Of a stretch of DNA of 31,546 bases, positions 14,813 through 23,447 are shown in pieces. The stretch lies in the NCBI GenBank assembly GCA_946621045.1, contig CAMOOA010000002.1:1-31546 (forward strand), written 5' to 3'. The number at the start of each line of letters is the position of its first letter. Position 1 is the stretch's first letter. The notes under the pieces are model-generated. The model did no database searches and had not been told where the DNA came from. It worked only from the letters and a program-made list of their open reading frames with translations. Origin of the DNA: an uncultured Erysipelotrichaceae bacterium (lineage in GTDB: Bacteria; Bacillota_I; Bacilli_A; Erysipelotrichales; Erysipelotrichaceae). A program made the position numbers and the translations under genes.

Positions 14813-16014
14813 GAATTGCGCAGATCACAAATTCAGGCAGGGGGAGCATCGGCACGATCAGCCGGCTGCTTTCCCGTGCGATGTTTCAGGACGGCATCGA
14901 CAACCGCATCTATATTACAAGCGGACCGGCAGACGATCCGCATGTGATCCGCTATGCCGGTGATTTCAGTGTGAAGTGGAATTCCCTGAAATCCCATGTC
15001 CTCGGCAACTACGGCTTCAACTCGAATGCGGCGACCGCGCGTCTTCTGGCTTCGCTTGCGGAATATCAGCCGGACATTGTCCATATTCACAATATCCACG
15101 GACATGATGTAAATACGGAGCGCCTGTTCGCATTCCTTGCGGAACAGCAGATTCCCGTCATCTATACCTTTCACGACTGCTGGGCATTTACCGGCTACTG
15201 TCCGCATTATGCCTATGCAGGATGTGAACAGTGGAAGACGGAGTGCACCGACTGTCCGCTGCGCCGGCGGTTTTCCTTTTTCCTTGACGCCTCAAAATCG
15301 AACTTCCGCCGTAAGAAGGAAGCGCTGCTTGCGCTGAAGGATCTTACGGTCGTTACCCCAAGCGCCTGGCTGAAGGAACAGGTCTCCCAGTCGTTTCTTT
15401 CGGACCGTCCGTGCATTGTCATAAACAACGGCATCGATACCGAAGTCTTTCATCCGTCGGTTTCAAAGCGGAAACAGAGCCTTGGCATTGACGCACGTTA
15501 TACCGCGCTGAGCGCCGCAAACCGGATCTCCTCCCGCAAGGGAATCGATGATCTTGCGAAGCTTGCGGAGATCCTGCCGGAAGATACGGTGCTTGTGCTG
15601 GTCGGCCTGTCAGAGAGCGATCTTGCCCGGCTGCCGGAAACGATCCGCGGACTTCCGCGGACAGACAGTCCGGCAGAGCTTGCGGAACTGTATTCGATGG
15701 CGGATGTATTTGTGAATGCGACGCATGAAGATACCTTTCCGACCGTGAATATGGAGGCGCTTGCCTGCGGAACTCCGGTCGTGACGTACAATACCGGCGG
15801 CTCGCCCGAGATCATTGATGAAAAAACCGGATACAGCGTTCCGGAATATGATACGGAAGCGCTTCGGGATGCGGCGGTCCGCGCCGCAAAGGAGAAACCT
15901 TCCATGACGGACGCCTGCCGCAGACGGGCGCTGGAATGTTTTGACCGGCATCTTTTTACCGAGCGGTATCTCCGTCTGTACCAGGAAAAAGCCCGGCAGG
16001 ATACCGGGCAGTGA
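14809..16014 (+). CDS. Family 4 glycosyltransferase, WcaC-like with Cys/His cluster
   Basis: A 401-aa GT-B enzyme. The N-terminal domain has VHIHNIHGHDVN at 91-102 and FHDCWAFTGYC at 121-131, followed by a conserved set of Cys124, Cys131, His133, Cys139, Cys146 and Cys149. The C-terminal domain has INNGIDTEVFHP and an EDTFPTVNMEALACGTPVV donor-binding segment with a GGSPEI turn. It uses a nucleotide sugar (not identifiable here) to extend a lipid-linked repeat unit at the inner membrane face. The start overlaps capE by four bases. It is closely similar in plan to the GT4 at 21643. The last codons double as a terminator for the opposing gene. Confidence 0.85.
   Translation: MRIAQITNSGRGSIGTISRLLSRAMFQDGIDNRIYITSGPADDPHVIRYAGDFSVKWNSLKSHVLGNYGFNSNAATARLLASLAEYQPDIVHIHNIHGHDVNTERLFAFLAEQQIPVIYTFHDCWAFTGYCPHYAYAGCEQWKTECTDCPLRRRFSFFLDASKSNFRRKKEALLALKDLTVVTPSAWLKEQVSQSFLSDRPCIVINNGIDTEVFHPSVSKRKQSLGIDARYTALSAANRISSRKGIDDLAKLAEILPEDTVLVLVGLSESDLARLPETIRGLPRTDSPAELAELYSMADVFVNATHEDTFPTVNMEALACGTPVVTYNTGGSPEIIDEKTGYSVPEYDTEALRDAAVRAAKEKPSMTDACRRRALECFDRHLFTERYLRLYQEKARQDTGQ
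15986..16009 (-). terminator. Minus-strand intrinsic terminator inside the GT4 coding end
   Basis: On the minus strand GCCCGG (16009-16004), loop TATCCTG and CCGGGC (15996-15991) are followed by TTTTT (15990-15986). It lies 10 bases past the stop of the minus-strand YfhO gene and within the last ten codons of the plus-strand GT4. Confidence 0.85.
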
Positions 16015-16019
16015 GAAGC

Positions 16020-18308
16020 TTAATGCATGGCAGTCCGGCGTGAGCGGGCTGCTTTTGCGATGAAGCACAGGACAAGAATTCCAAGACCGGCGAGAGTGCA
16101 GTATTCGCCGGTTTTCAGTCCTTTCGGCGCAAACCACATCTGAATGTCATTTTCACCTGGGGTTACCGCGATGCCGGTCATTCCGCCGTTGACACACCAT
16201 GTTTTTGCCGGGGTGCCGTTGACGGTGACGGACCATCCTTCATCATAGGGGACCGCAAGCACCGCAAAGCCGTTTTCGGATGCCTTCAGGCCGGCGCTGA
16301 CATGATTGCCTTCCGCCCAGGCGCTGTAGCACTGAACTTCTTCCGTTCCGATGAGTGACTTCAGTTCCTCACAGTCTTCCGCATGGCAGATGATTTTATC
16401 CGTAATAACGGAAGACATTGAAGGATCGTAGTCCTCATAGGTGAGGATGCCTCCGGTATAGGTCTTGCCGAGGTTGATGTAGTCAAGGTTGAGATATACA
16501 TTCCAGCTGTCCGCATAATGTCCGATCAGCTCGCCGTGAGTGAACGGGCAGTCCTGATCAGGACCGGTGACCGCATATTTTGTGGAAACGAGGGTCATGA
16601 TGTCCGGGTTCTGAATGTTGAAGGTCCAGGGAAGGTAGTCGATGACATGTTCTTCATCCAGCCGGATGAGATCGTTCGTGCTGGAAAGATAGGTGCTGTC
16701 ATAGGCAATGAGACCCCGGATATTGGCGTCGAGATTGTAGTTGGTGCCCATCCCGAAGTAGACGGTCTGCGGATCGATATAGCTGCGGTAGAAGCAGTGT
16801 TCATTTTCCGGATCCAGGGTCAGCGTCCACTCATTGTAGTAATTCTTTTTTCCGAGGATAAACGGAATGCGGTCAGCATCTTCCCGTGTCACGGCAGACT
16901 GCGACGGATTGGCATAGTAGGTCAGGAAACATACCGTGCACAGTTCCAGCACCGTGCTGACAAACAGGACGGCTTTCCGGTTCTGATACAGCGCAAAGCC
17001 GTTGATCAGAATAAACGGCACACATGCCAGAAGGGCAAGGTAGCCGTCACGGATGTCGCTGACATGCAGGAGAGAAGCGAACAGCGGCGGCGTCAGGATC
17101 AGCCCCGCGGCACAGACGATGATTGTGACCACCAGCAGCTTCCGGCTGACGGTTTTATTCCGGTCGAGAAACGGCATGATCGAAGCGACAAGCAGGAAGG
17201 TGACATTTGCCATCCAGCGGAAGGAAGGCTCGCTGAAGCCGTGCATGACGGAGCTCAGAATCGGCACCAGCGCAATCGCGGAGATGATCAGCGTATTGAT
17301 GATCGTGATGCCGCGTTCCTTTTCATCCGCAAACAGCTGGGGAAACAGCAGGGCGCTGAGACTGCCGGCCCATACATAGACTGCCATCAGCTGATGGTTC
17401 GGCGTGTCATAGAGGTAAAGCGAGGAGATCGCGTCCGGACGGTAGGCGGCCACGGAGGTCGGGGTGAACAGTCCGCTCAGATAATTGAGATAGGGGACGA
17501 GGCTTTCGTATGCCAGCACGGCGCTGCGGGTGCCGACCCGTGAATTGCCCATGATGTTGAGAATTTCGGGAACGACAATGATGCCGGAGATCATAAAGCC
17601 GATCAGATAATAGCCGATCAGGATCACGGCGTGCTTCATCATGTTCTTCAGGTTTCCGTATTCCCGGTGCCAGCGCCAGATGAAGTAGAGGATCGTAAAC
17701 AGGCTCGTCATGTAGAACAGGTAGTAGCTGTTCAGAAACATGAAGAAGACCATGAAGACAAAGAAGAACGGCTTCTTTTCCCGGATATAGCGGTCCACGG
17801 ACAGGTAGTACAGGGGAAGGAAGGAAATGAAGCTCGCAAAGAAGGGATCGCGCATGATCTGAAGCAGATAGGCGCTGAAGGTATACAGCAGCGGCGCCGT
17901 CACGCAGGTAAACTCCGATGCCCTGTGATAACGGCAGTATGCATGGAAGCCGAAGGCGGCGGTCAGAAACCGCAGGAAGGTCATATAGACGATGGCTTCG
18001 CTGTACGGCAGCTTTGTGAATACGAAGAAGTACTCAAAGAAGTCATTGAAGTAGAAGAGCTTGCTGGAATAGAAGTCGTTGCCGAGAAAATTCGCCCACG
18101 ACCAGTAGGGAAGTGTGCCGTCTGCCCGCCAGGCATCGATCATCGTCCGGAGGTTTTCAAAGTTCGACGAATAGATCGTGCGCATGTCCCAGCCGAGAAT
18201 AAAAGCCTTTCCCGACACAAAATACGGGACAAAGATAACCGCGGAAATGAGCAGCACTGCGAAGAGAAGACGCAGTGCGCTGTAACTGTGCTGTGATTTC
18301 ATGGACAT
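16020..18308 (-). CDS. Second YfhO-family GT-C membrane protein
   Basis: A 762-aa protein from ATG 18308. A first helix at 11-30 is followed by an extracytoplasmic loop with Asp41 (LGWDMR), the probable catalytic acid, then PYWSWANFLGNDFYSS at 67-82, a hallmark of YfhO (PF09586). About a dozen helices run to roughly residue 470, then an external domain and a final helix near 735-755. It shares architecture with the protein at 4149 but little sequence, so the two probably use different sugars or acceptors. The open frame extends upstream to 18398, but a TATAAT at 18320-18315 lies exactly six bases before ATG 18308 and no SD exists, so a leaderless start there is preferred. ATG 18302 is a less likely alternative. 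An intrinsic terminator follows the gene. Confidence 0.8.
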   Translation of the reverse strand: MSMKSQHSYSALRLLFAVLLISAVIFVPYFVSGKAFILGWDMRTIYSSNFENLRTMIDAWRADGTLPYWSWANFLGNDFYSSKLFYFNDFFEYFFVFTKLPYSEAIVYMTFLRFLTAAFGFHAYCRYHRASEFTCVTAPLLYTFSAYLLQIMRDPFFASFISFLPLYYLSVDRYIREKKPFFFVFMVFFMFLNSYYLFYMTSLFTILYFIWRWHREYGNLKNMMKHAVILIGYYLIGFMISGIIVVPEILNIMGNSRVGTRSAVLAYESLVPYLNYLSGLFTPTSVAAYRPDAISSLYLYDTPNHQLMAVYVWAGSLSALLFPQLFADEKERGITIINTLIISAIALVPILSSVMHGFSEPSFRWMANVTFLLVASIMPFLDRNKTVSRKLLVVTIIVCAAGLILTPPLFASLLHVSDIRDGYLALLACVPFILINGFALYQNRKAVLFVSTVLELCTVCFLTYYANPSQSAVTREDADRIPFILGKKNYYNEWTLTLDPENEHCFYRSYIDPQTVYFGMGTNYNLDANIRGLIAYDSTYLSSTNDLIRLDEEHVIDYLPWTFNIQNPDIMTLVSTKYAVTGPDQDCPFTHGELIGHYADSWNVYLNLDYINLGKTYTGGILTYEDYDPSMSSVITDKIICHAEDCEELKSLIGTEEVQCYSAWAEGNHVSAGLKASENGFAVLAVPYDEGWSVTVNGTPAKTWCVNGGMTGIAVTPGENDIQMWFAPKGLKTGEYCTLAGLGILVLCFIAKAARSRRTAMH

Positions 18309-18314
18309 GGTTAA

Positions 18315-18320
18315 ATTATA
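18315..18320 (-). promoter_or_regulatory. -10 box TATAAT for the second YfhO gene, predicted leaderless
   Basis: CGATATAAT on the minus strand reads 18323 to 18315, followed by TTAACC and the ATG. With the last T at -7, +1 is the A of ATG 18308. A TTAATT 17 bases upstream is at best a weak -35. Confidence 0.65.
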
Positions 18321-18369
18321 TCGTGTTTCGGGTCTGAAATTAACTGCATACAGAACCCGCAAAATCGCA

Positions 18370-18375
18370 TAAAAT
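18370..18375 (+). promoter_or_regulatory. -10-like TAAAAT for the DUF6056 operon, predicted near-leaderless
   Basis: TAAAAT gives a predicted +1 at 18382, two bases before ATG 18384. The 60 bases upstream contain no SD-like purine run. A TATATA at 18378-18383 is too close to the ATG to serve as its -10. Confidence 0.45.
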
Positions 18376-18383
18376 CTATATAT

Positions 18384-20183
18384 ATGAAAACAAACCACAG
18401 CACGGAACGGGTTTCATTGCGGTCACTGCCCGCAGGAAGCGTAAAGCTTGCGGTGTTTTTTCTTGTGCTGGTGCTGAATCTTCTGACCGCCAAGACCTCG
18501 GATGACCTCGGATACTCGGTAAGCAGCGGACTGTTCGATATTCTGCGGCGGGAATACATCCAGTACATGACCTGGACCGGACGCACGGTCGCACATCTGA
18601 TCGCCCGGACATTCCTTGCGATGCCGAAGATCATTTTTGATGTATGCAATTCCGTGATCTTCTGTGTCCTTACGGATCTCATCTGCGCGCATGCGCAGGG
18701 TCCTTCACAGAAGCGCTCCGGCATCCTGTACGCCCTGTGCGCGCTGGCGCTGTTTCTCTTTGCGCCGGTGTTCGGACAGACGGTGCTGTGGGAGACGGGC
18801 TCCTGCAATTATCTCTGGACGACAGCGATCATTCTCGCGTTTCTGTATGCATACCGCAGGGAAACCGAAGAAAGGACAGTGCATAAGCCGTGGTTTCCGG
18901 CCGTGTTCCTGTTCTGCGGCCTTGCGGCGGGATGGACAAATGAAAACACCGGCGGCGCCTGCATCCTAATGGTGCTGCTGTATCTTCTGGTGTACCGGAT
19001 CCGGAAGATTCCGTTAAAACCGTGGATGATCACCGGGCTTATCGGGGCCCTCATCGGATTTGCGCTGATGATCAAGGCGCCGGGCAATGCGGTCCGGGCG
19101 GCCGACTTTGTAAATGAAGGCGGACGGGCCTATGTGTTTGTCCATGATCTGCGCAATACCCTGAACATCTTCTCAAAGGCAGAGGCGCAGCTTCCGCTCT
19201 GGGTCTGTATCGGAACGCTTGCGGCGCTGAAGATCCGCAAAGGCATGCGCGGGGATGAGATGATCCTGTCCCTTGGCTATGCATTCTGCGGGATGGCTGC
19301 GGTATGCGCGATCATCCTGAGTCCGGTTCCCGTGGAATTTGACCGTTCGATGTTCGGTGCGACCGTATTTGTGATCATCGGTGCGGCATCGCTTCTTGCG
19401 CCGCATGTGCAGAATCCGTCCCCCTGGACCGTCGGGCTTCTCGGCGCGCTGTGCGTTGTCGGTATGTTCCGGTACGGCCATGCGCTGCTCGATCTAAGCT
19501 ATACGCGCTACCAGTATGAGGTACGCGAGAAGTGGGTAAGGACACAGAAGAGCGCCGGGAACCGGAATCCGGTCATCCCCGTGATCAACAGTGAATTTTT
19601 CACGCCGTACAATGCGATGTACGGGCTGAATGACATTCTGGAATATCCGTCGTTTGTGAACAATGAGAACTATGCGCTGACGCACGGACTGGAATCGGTG
19701 GTATCCACATCTTTGGAAAAGTGGAATGCGCTGTACCGGAACGGCGATCCTTCCCTGATGAATATTCTCGATCTTGAAACCTATCTCCGTACGGTTACTG
19801 CGGACGGACGTTATACCGCCTATGTGACAACGGCGCATCTCGACGGGGATTACCGGCCGTATCTTGAGATTCTGGAGAAGATTTCCGGCACAGAACTGGG
19901 ATCCCATTCCGCATATATTCTGGAACTTGGCGAAACGGCCGATGTGAATACGGCGGAGGAACCCTTCGGAAAGGAATATGCCCCGGACGGACACTATGTC
20001 TGGGTTTACAGCAGTGATGATCCGATGACGGGAGATATCCTGATCGACGGAACGGAATATACCAACGATCAGGAAGGCATCTCGGTCGTTGTGTTTGACA
20101 GAGAACAGGGCAGAGCGGTGGATTCGGTGACCTGGAACCGGGATTACGGAACCCGCGGCATCCGCTCGTATACGGAGAAGTGA
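18384..20183 (+). CDS. DUF6056-like polytopic membrane protein, GT-C-like (first of a pair)
   Basis: A 599-aa protein with about 10-11 helices between residues 20 and 360 and a soluble C-terminal region of some 220 residues. After helix 1 comes Asp40-Asp41 (SDDLGYS), then MTWTGR at 62-67, TGSCNYLW, GWTNENTGGA and APGNAVR. This order is typical of DUF6056 proteins, thought to be GT-C-type transferases; the DD pair would be catalytic. The neighbour at 20183 repeats the same motifs. It heads a tightly packed six-gene operon (overlaps or gaps of at most six bases) ending in acyltransferase genes. The start lacks any SD. The sugar and acceptor are unknown. Confidence 0.7.
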   Translation: MKTNHSTERVSLRSLPAGSVKLAVFFLVLVLNLLTAKTSDDLGYSVSSGLFDILRREYIQYMTWTGRTVAHLIARTFLAMPKIIFDVCNSVIFCVLTDLICAHAQGPSQKRSGILYALCALALFLFAPVFGQTVLWETGSCNYLWTTAIILAFLYAYRRETEERTVHKPWFPAVFLFCGLAAGWTNENTGGACILMVLLYLLVYRIRKIPLKPWMITGLIGALIGFALMIKAPGNAVRAADFVNEGGRAYVFVHDLRNTLNIFSKAEAQLPLWVCIGTLAALKIRKGMRGDEMILSLGYAFCGMAAVCAIILSPVPVEFDRSMFGATVFVIIGAASLLAPHVQNPSPWTVGLLGALCVVGMFRYGHALLDLSYTRYQYEVREKWVRTQKSAGNRNPVIPVINSEFFTPYNAMYGLNDILEYPSFVNNENYALTHGLESVVSTSLEKWNALYRNGDPSLMNILDLETYLRTVTADGRYTAYVTTAHLDGDYRPYLEILEKISGTELGSHSAYILELGETADVNTAEEPFGKEYAPDGHYVWVYSSDDPMTGDILIDGTEYTNDQEGISVVVFDREQGRAVDSVTWNRDYGTRGIRSYTEK

Positions 20184-21637
20184 TGAAGAAGCGTTTTAAG
20201 AGCCGGACGGCAGTATGCATGATCGCGATCACAGGAATCTTTTTCCTGTTTTTCGCTTTGATCACACACTGGACGCCGGTCTGCGGCGATGACTGGGTAT
20301 ATGCGGTCGGCGGAATGTGGAACAATCCGTTCACGCAGGCATTCAGAATGTATCAGACCTGGTCGGGCCGTTATCTCAGCGAACTGTGGGGCTTTCTGGT
20401 CGCGCCGCACAAGCGCCTCTGGAATGTGCTCAATCCGCTGCTGTTTACAGGCATCCTGCTTCTGCTTGTAAAACTGTCGGAAACGAAACAGCCGGTGCTG
20501 ACCGCACTTGCGGCGGTGTGTCTGATGTTCAGCGTGGGCAACCGGCTGAGGATGCAGACATATACGTGGATCATGGGTACGACCTATGTTCTGCCGCTGT
20601 TTCTGTTTCTGATTCAGCTGCTGGTGCTGAAGCGGTGGCTGTTGGAAAAACAACCAAAGAAGGGGCAGACCGCTGTGCTCTGTCTGCTCAGTTTCTGCAT
20701 TCCGCTGTATATGGAAAATGCGGCGGCGATGATCTTCGGCGGCGATCTGCTTGTGCTGATCTATCTGTTCTGCAGGAAACATCCGCACCTTAAGAAGATG
20801 ATTCTGATCTTCTGCTTTGCGGCAGCGGGTTCGGCGATCATTCTGCTTTCACCCGGCGCAGCGGCCCGGATGGCCAATGACAATGCGGCATTCAGCGCGC
20901 TGAGTCCCGGTGAGAAGATCGCGCAGAACTGGCCGCTCTTTCTCGAGCGCAGCTTTACGGAAAGTCTTCCCGTAACAATCACTTTTGTGCTGGCGGGCGT
21001 CCTCTGGGGACTGCGGCGTGCCGGCAGGCACCGCGTGCTGTACGGACTGTGCGGACTCGGCATCCTTGCGGTGATCGCAGGGCAGGACCTGCTGTATCTG
21101 ATCTATACGCTGGTGTTTCTTGCGGCGTATATCGCATTTGAAGAAGACAGCATGCGGAAATGGTGCGTTGTTTATCTGGTGCTCTGCGCCGGAGGAGCGG
21201 ACGCTGTGATGCTGGTATCGCCGATCTTTGACAGCCGCTCGGCCATCTATACGGTATATCTGTTACTGCTGGCGGGACTGATGCTGGTTCAGGAGATTCC
21301 GTTTGATAGAAAAGAACTCCGGTATGCCGTGAGTGCGCTGTTATGCGGCGTATGCATTTACCGGATGGTCTCGTATTATGACATCTACCATACCGTGCAT
21401 CTCATCAATATCCGGCGCTATTCACAGATCGAATATTACCGGCTGCGTCCGGATGCCGGTGATGCATGGCTTCTGGCTTATCCGGATGAGTCGATCCATT
21501 CGCCGAACGTGCAGGAGTGGGATGATACGCATATGTATTACTTCAAGGAGTACTACAGTCTGAGCCAGGATCTGCATCTGATCTTCTATTATCTGGATGA
21601 ATACAACGCGGAGACGATCTTCGCGCCGCAGGAGTAA
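20183..21637 (+). CDS. DUF6056-like polytopic membrane protein (second of a pair)
   Basis: A 484-aa protein with about 11 helices and only a short soluble tail of roughly 75 residues. It mirrors its neighbour: Asp36-Asp37 in CGDDWVY, QTWSGR at 58-63, a MGTTYVLP segment, YMENAAA and SPGAAARM. The C-terminal external domain of the first copy is missing, so the two are diverged paralogues rather than a recent duplication. ATG 20183 shares one base with the preceding stop (TGATG) and has GGAG five bases ahead; a GTG at 20180 is possible but less likely. The two may form a heteromer or act on different sugars. Confidence 0.68.
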   Translation: MKKRFKSRTAVCMIAITGIFFLFFALITHWTPVCGDDWVYAVGGMWNNPFTQAFRMYQTWSGRYLSELWGFLVAPHKRLWNVLNPLLFTGILLLLVKLSETKQPVLTALAAVCLMFSVGNRLRMQTYTWIMGTTYVLPLFLFLIQLLVLKRWLLEKQPKKGQTAVLCLLSFCIPLYMENAAAMIFGGDLLVLIYLFCRKHPHLKKMILIFCFAAAGSAIILLSPGAAARMANDNAAFSALSPGEKIAQNWPLFLERSFTESLPVTITFVLAGVLWGLRRAGRHRVLYGLCGLGILAVIAGQDLLYLIYTLVFLAAYIAFEEDSMRKWCVVYLVLCAGGADAVMLVSPIFDSRSAIYTVYLLLLAGLMLVQEIPFDRKELRYAVSALLCGVCIYRMVSYYDIYHTVHLINIRRYSQIEYYRLRPDAGDAWLLAYPDESIHSPNVQEWDDTHMYYFKEYYSLSQDLHLIFYYLDEYNAETIFAPQE

Positions 21638-21642
21638 GGTCT

Positions 21643-22890
21643 ATGAAACTTGCGGTTATCAATTCCGTCGCCGGTTACGGAAGCACCGGGAAACTGGCAG
21701 AGATGCTGGGGAATACCGAAGGGGTGCAGAGCCGGATCTATTACGGACGCAAAAGCGCCGCTGCGGATCTGAAAGGGGCCTCGAAACAGGCCCTGCAGGA
21801 TGATGCGCATTTCTACTTCGGCGGGACAGCGTCCTTTGCGGGACACATGCTCAAAACCCTCCTGTTTGACAGCCACGGTTTTGAGAGCACGTCAAAAACA
21901 GCGGAGATGATCGAAGATCTGAAGGCCTTTGCGCCGGATCTTGTCCATCTTCACAACCTGCACGGCTATTATCTCAACATCGAACTTCTGTTTGCGTATC
22001 TGAAGGAAAGTAAGGTTCCGATCATCTGGACCCTGCATGACTGCTGGGCATTTACCGGACACTGTGCGCACTATACGAGCGTGCACTGCGAAAAATGGAA
22101 AACCGGATGCGTCAACTGTCCGGCGCTCGGTCATTATCCGCCGACCTTCAACGGCAGAAACACAGCGAAGAATCAGAGCCGGAAAAAGGAGGTTTTTACG
22201 TCTCTCGATGCCGGGCAGATGACGATCGTCACGCCGTCCGTATGGCTGAAGGAAGAGGCGGAACAGTCTTTTCTTGCGAAATACCGGATCCTTGCCGTTC
22301 CCAACGGCATCGATACGGACATCTTTACCCGGCGGGAATCGTCGTTCCGGAAAGATCACGGGATCGAAGACCGCTTTGTGATCCTTGCGGCGGCGTCCAA
22401 CTGGTATAAGGAGAAGGGGTCGGAGGATCTTGTGAAGCTTGCGCAGAAGCTGCCGGAGGGCACCTGTCTTGTCGCGGTCGGCGTATCGGGAAGTCTGAAG
22501 AACCGGCTGCGCCTTCCGAATGTGATCACGCTTGAGCGGACGGAGAGTGCTTCTCAGATGGCAGAACTGTATTCTTCCGCCGATGTCTTTGTGAATCTGA
22601 CGCAGGAAGATACCTTTCCGACCGTTAATATCGAGGCGCAGGCGTGCGGATGTCCGGTCATCACCTATGCGGTGGGCGGCAGTCCGGAGATCATGACGGA
22701 ACATACCGGAATCGCAGTGCCGGCACAGGATATCGACGCTCTGACCGGAATGATAAAAGTGATGCGCGGCCGGCAGATCATCTTCCGCACGGAAGACTGC
22801 ATTGCGCGCGGAAACGAATATCCGAAAGAGCGGATGATAAAAGAATACCGTAAACTGTATAGGGAACTGACAGAGAGGAAACACAAGTGA
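21643..22890 (+). CDS. Family 4 glycosyltransferase, WcaC-like with Cys/His cluster (second paralogue)
   Basis: A 415-aa GT-B enzyme. VHLHNLHGYYLN at 101-112, LHDCWAFTGHC at 131-141, and Cys134, Cys141, His143, Cys149, Cys156 and Cys159 match the spacing in the GT4 at 14809. The donor domain has VPNGIDTDIF and EDTFPTVNIEAQACGCPVI with GGSPEI. It probably adds a different residue of the same or a second repeat unit. GGAG at 21631-21634 sits eight bases before the ATG. The stop overlaps the GTG of the next gene (GTGA). Confidence 0.85.
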   Translation: MKLAVINSVAGYGSTGKLAEMLGNTEGVQSRIYYGRKSAAADLKGASKQALQDDAHFYFGGTASFAGHMLKTLLFDSHGFESTSKTAEMIEDLKAFAPDLVHLHNLHGYYLNIELLFAYLKESKVPIIWTLHDCWAFTGHCAHYTSVHCEKWKTGCVNCPALGHYPPTFNGRNTAKNQSRKKEVFTSLDAGQMTIVTPSVWLKEEAEQSFLAKYRILAVPNGIDTDIFTRRESSFRKDHGIEDRFVILAAASNWYKEKGSEDLVKLAQKLPEGTCLVAVGVSGSLKNRLRLPNVITLERTESASQMAELYSSADVFVNLTQEDTFPTVNIEAQACGCPVITYAVGGSPEIMTEHTGIAVPAQDIDALTGMIKVMRGRQIIFRTEDCIARGNEYPKERMIKEYRKLYRELTERKHK

Positions 22891-23447
22891 ACGTATACGA
22901 CTGGGATGACACGATTTACCGGGGCGACTCGACGATGGGCATGGTGCTGTACGCTTGGGGCCATCGTCCGAAGACGCTTCTCAGTATTCCGCGGACGGCG
23001 GTCTGCGGGCTTTTGTTCGTGCTCCGTCTCATGCCGAAAAAGACGTTCAAGACCAATCTCTTCCATATGTTTACGCTGATCGATGACATGGAGGAATTCG
23101 TGGAGGAATATACCTCCTCCCATCTTGACCATGTCAAGGACTGGTATAAGGAACATCAGAAGGAAGATGACGTCGTCATCTCCGCCTCGCCGGAATTTCT
23201 GATCCGCTCCTTCTGCGACAAGGTGGGAATCAGAACGGTCATGGCAAGCCCGGTCGACATGCATACCGGCATCTACAGCGGGGAGAACTGCCACGGCGAA
23301 GAAAAGGTAAGGCGCTACCGGGAAGTGTTCGGGGATACGCCGATCGAAGAGTTCTATTCCGATTCAAAGAGCGATGCGCCGCTGGCAAAACTGGCGGCGA
23401 AGGCATACCTTGTGACGGGGGATGAACGGAAGGAGTGGCGTCCATGA
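22887..23447 (+). CDS. HAD-family (IB-like) phosphatase
   Basis: A 186-aa single-domain hydrolase. Asp5-x-Asp7-x-Thr9 (YDWDDTIY) is the nucleophile motif, ISASPEFL at 98-105 is motif II, Lys140 is motif III and SDSKSD at 158-163 gives the acidic motif IV. A helical cap spans about 20-90 and includes a hydrophobic stretch near 30-50, suggesting membrane contact or a lipid-like substrate. HAD-IB members include phosphoserine and phosphatidylglycerol-phosphate phosphatases. The substrate here is not visible, but the place between a GT4 and an MBOAT gene suggests a polymer precursor or lipid phosphate. It starts at GTG 22887 in a four-base overlap. Confidence 0.8.
   Translation: MNVYDWDDTIYRGDSTMGMVLYAWGHRPKTLLSIPRTAVCGLLFVLRLMPKKTFKTNLFHMFTLIDDMEEFVEEYTSSHLDHVKDWYKEHQKEDDVVISASPEFLIRSFCDKVGIRTVMASPVDMHTGIYSGENCHGEEKVRRYREVFGDTPIEEFYSDSKSDAPLAKLAAKAYLVTGDERKEWRP

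Noticed and set aside
16518..17543. 341-codon plus-strand frame opposite the second YfhO gene
   Set aside because: The opposite strand encodes a clear YfhO protein with a promoter and terminator; this frame has no SD or recognisable motif.
14809..22890. Possible recent duplication of the GT4 genes as a recombination repeat
   Set aside because: Similarity is at protein motif level only; no long identical DNA stretch is visible between the copies.
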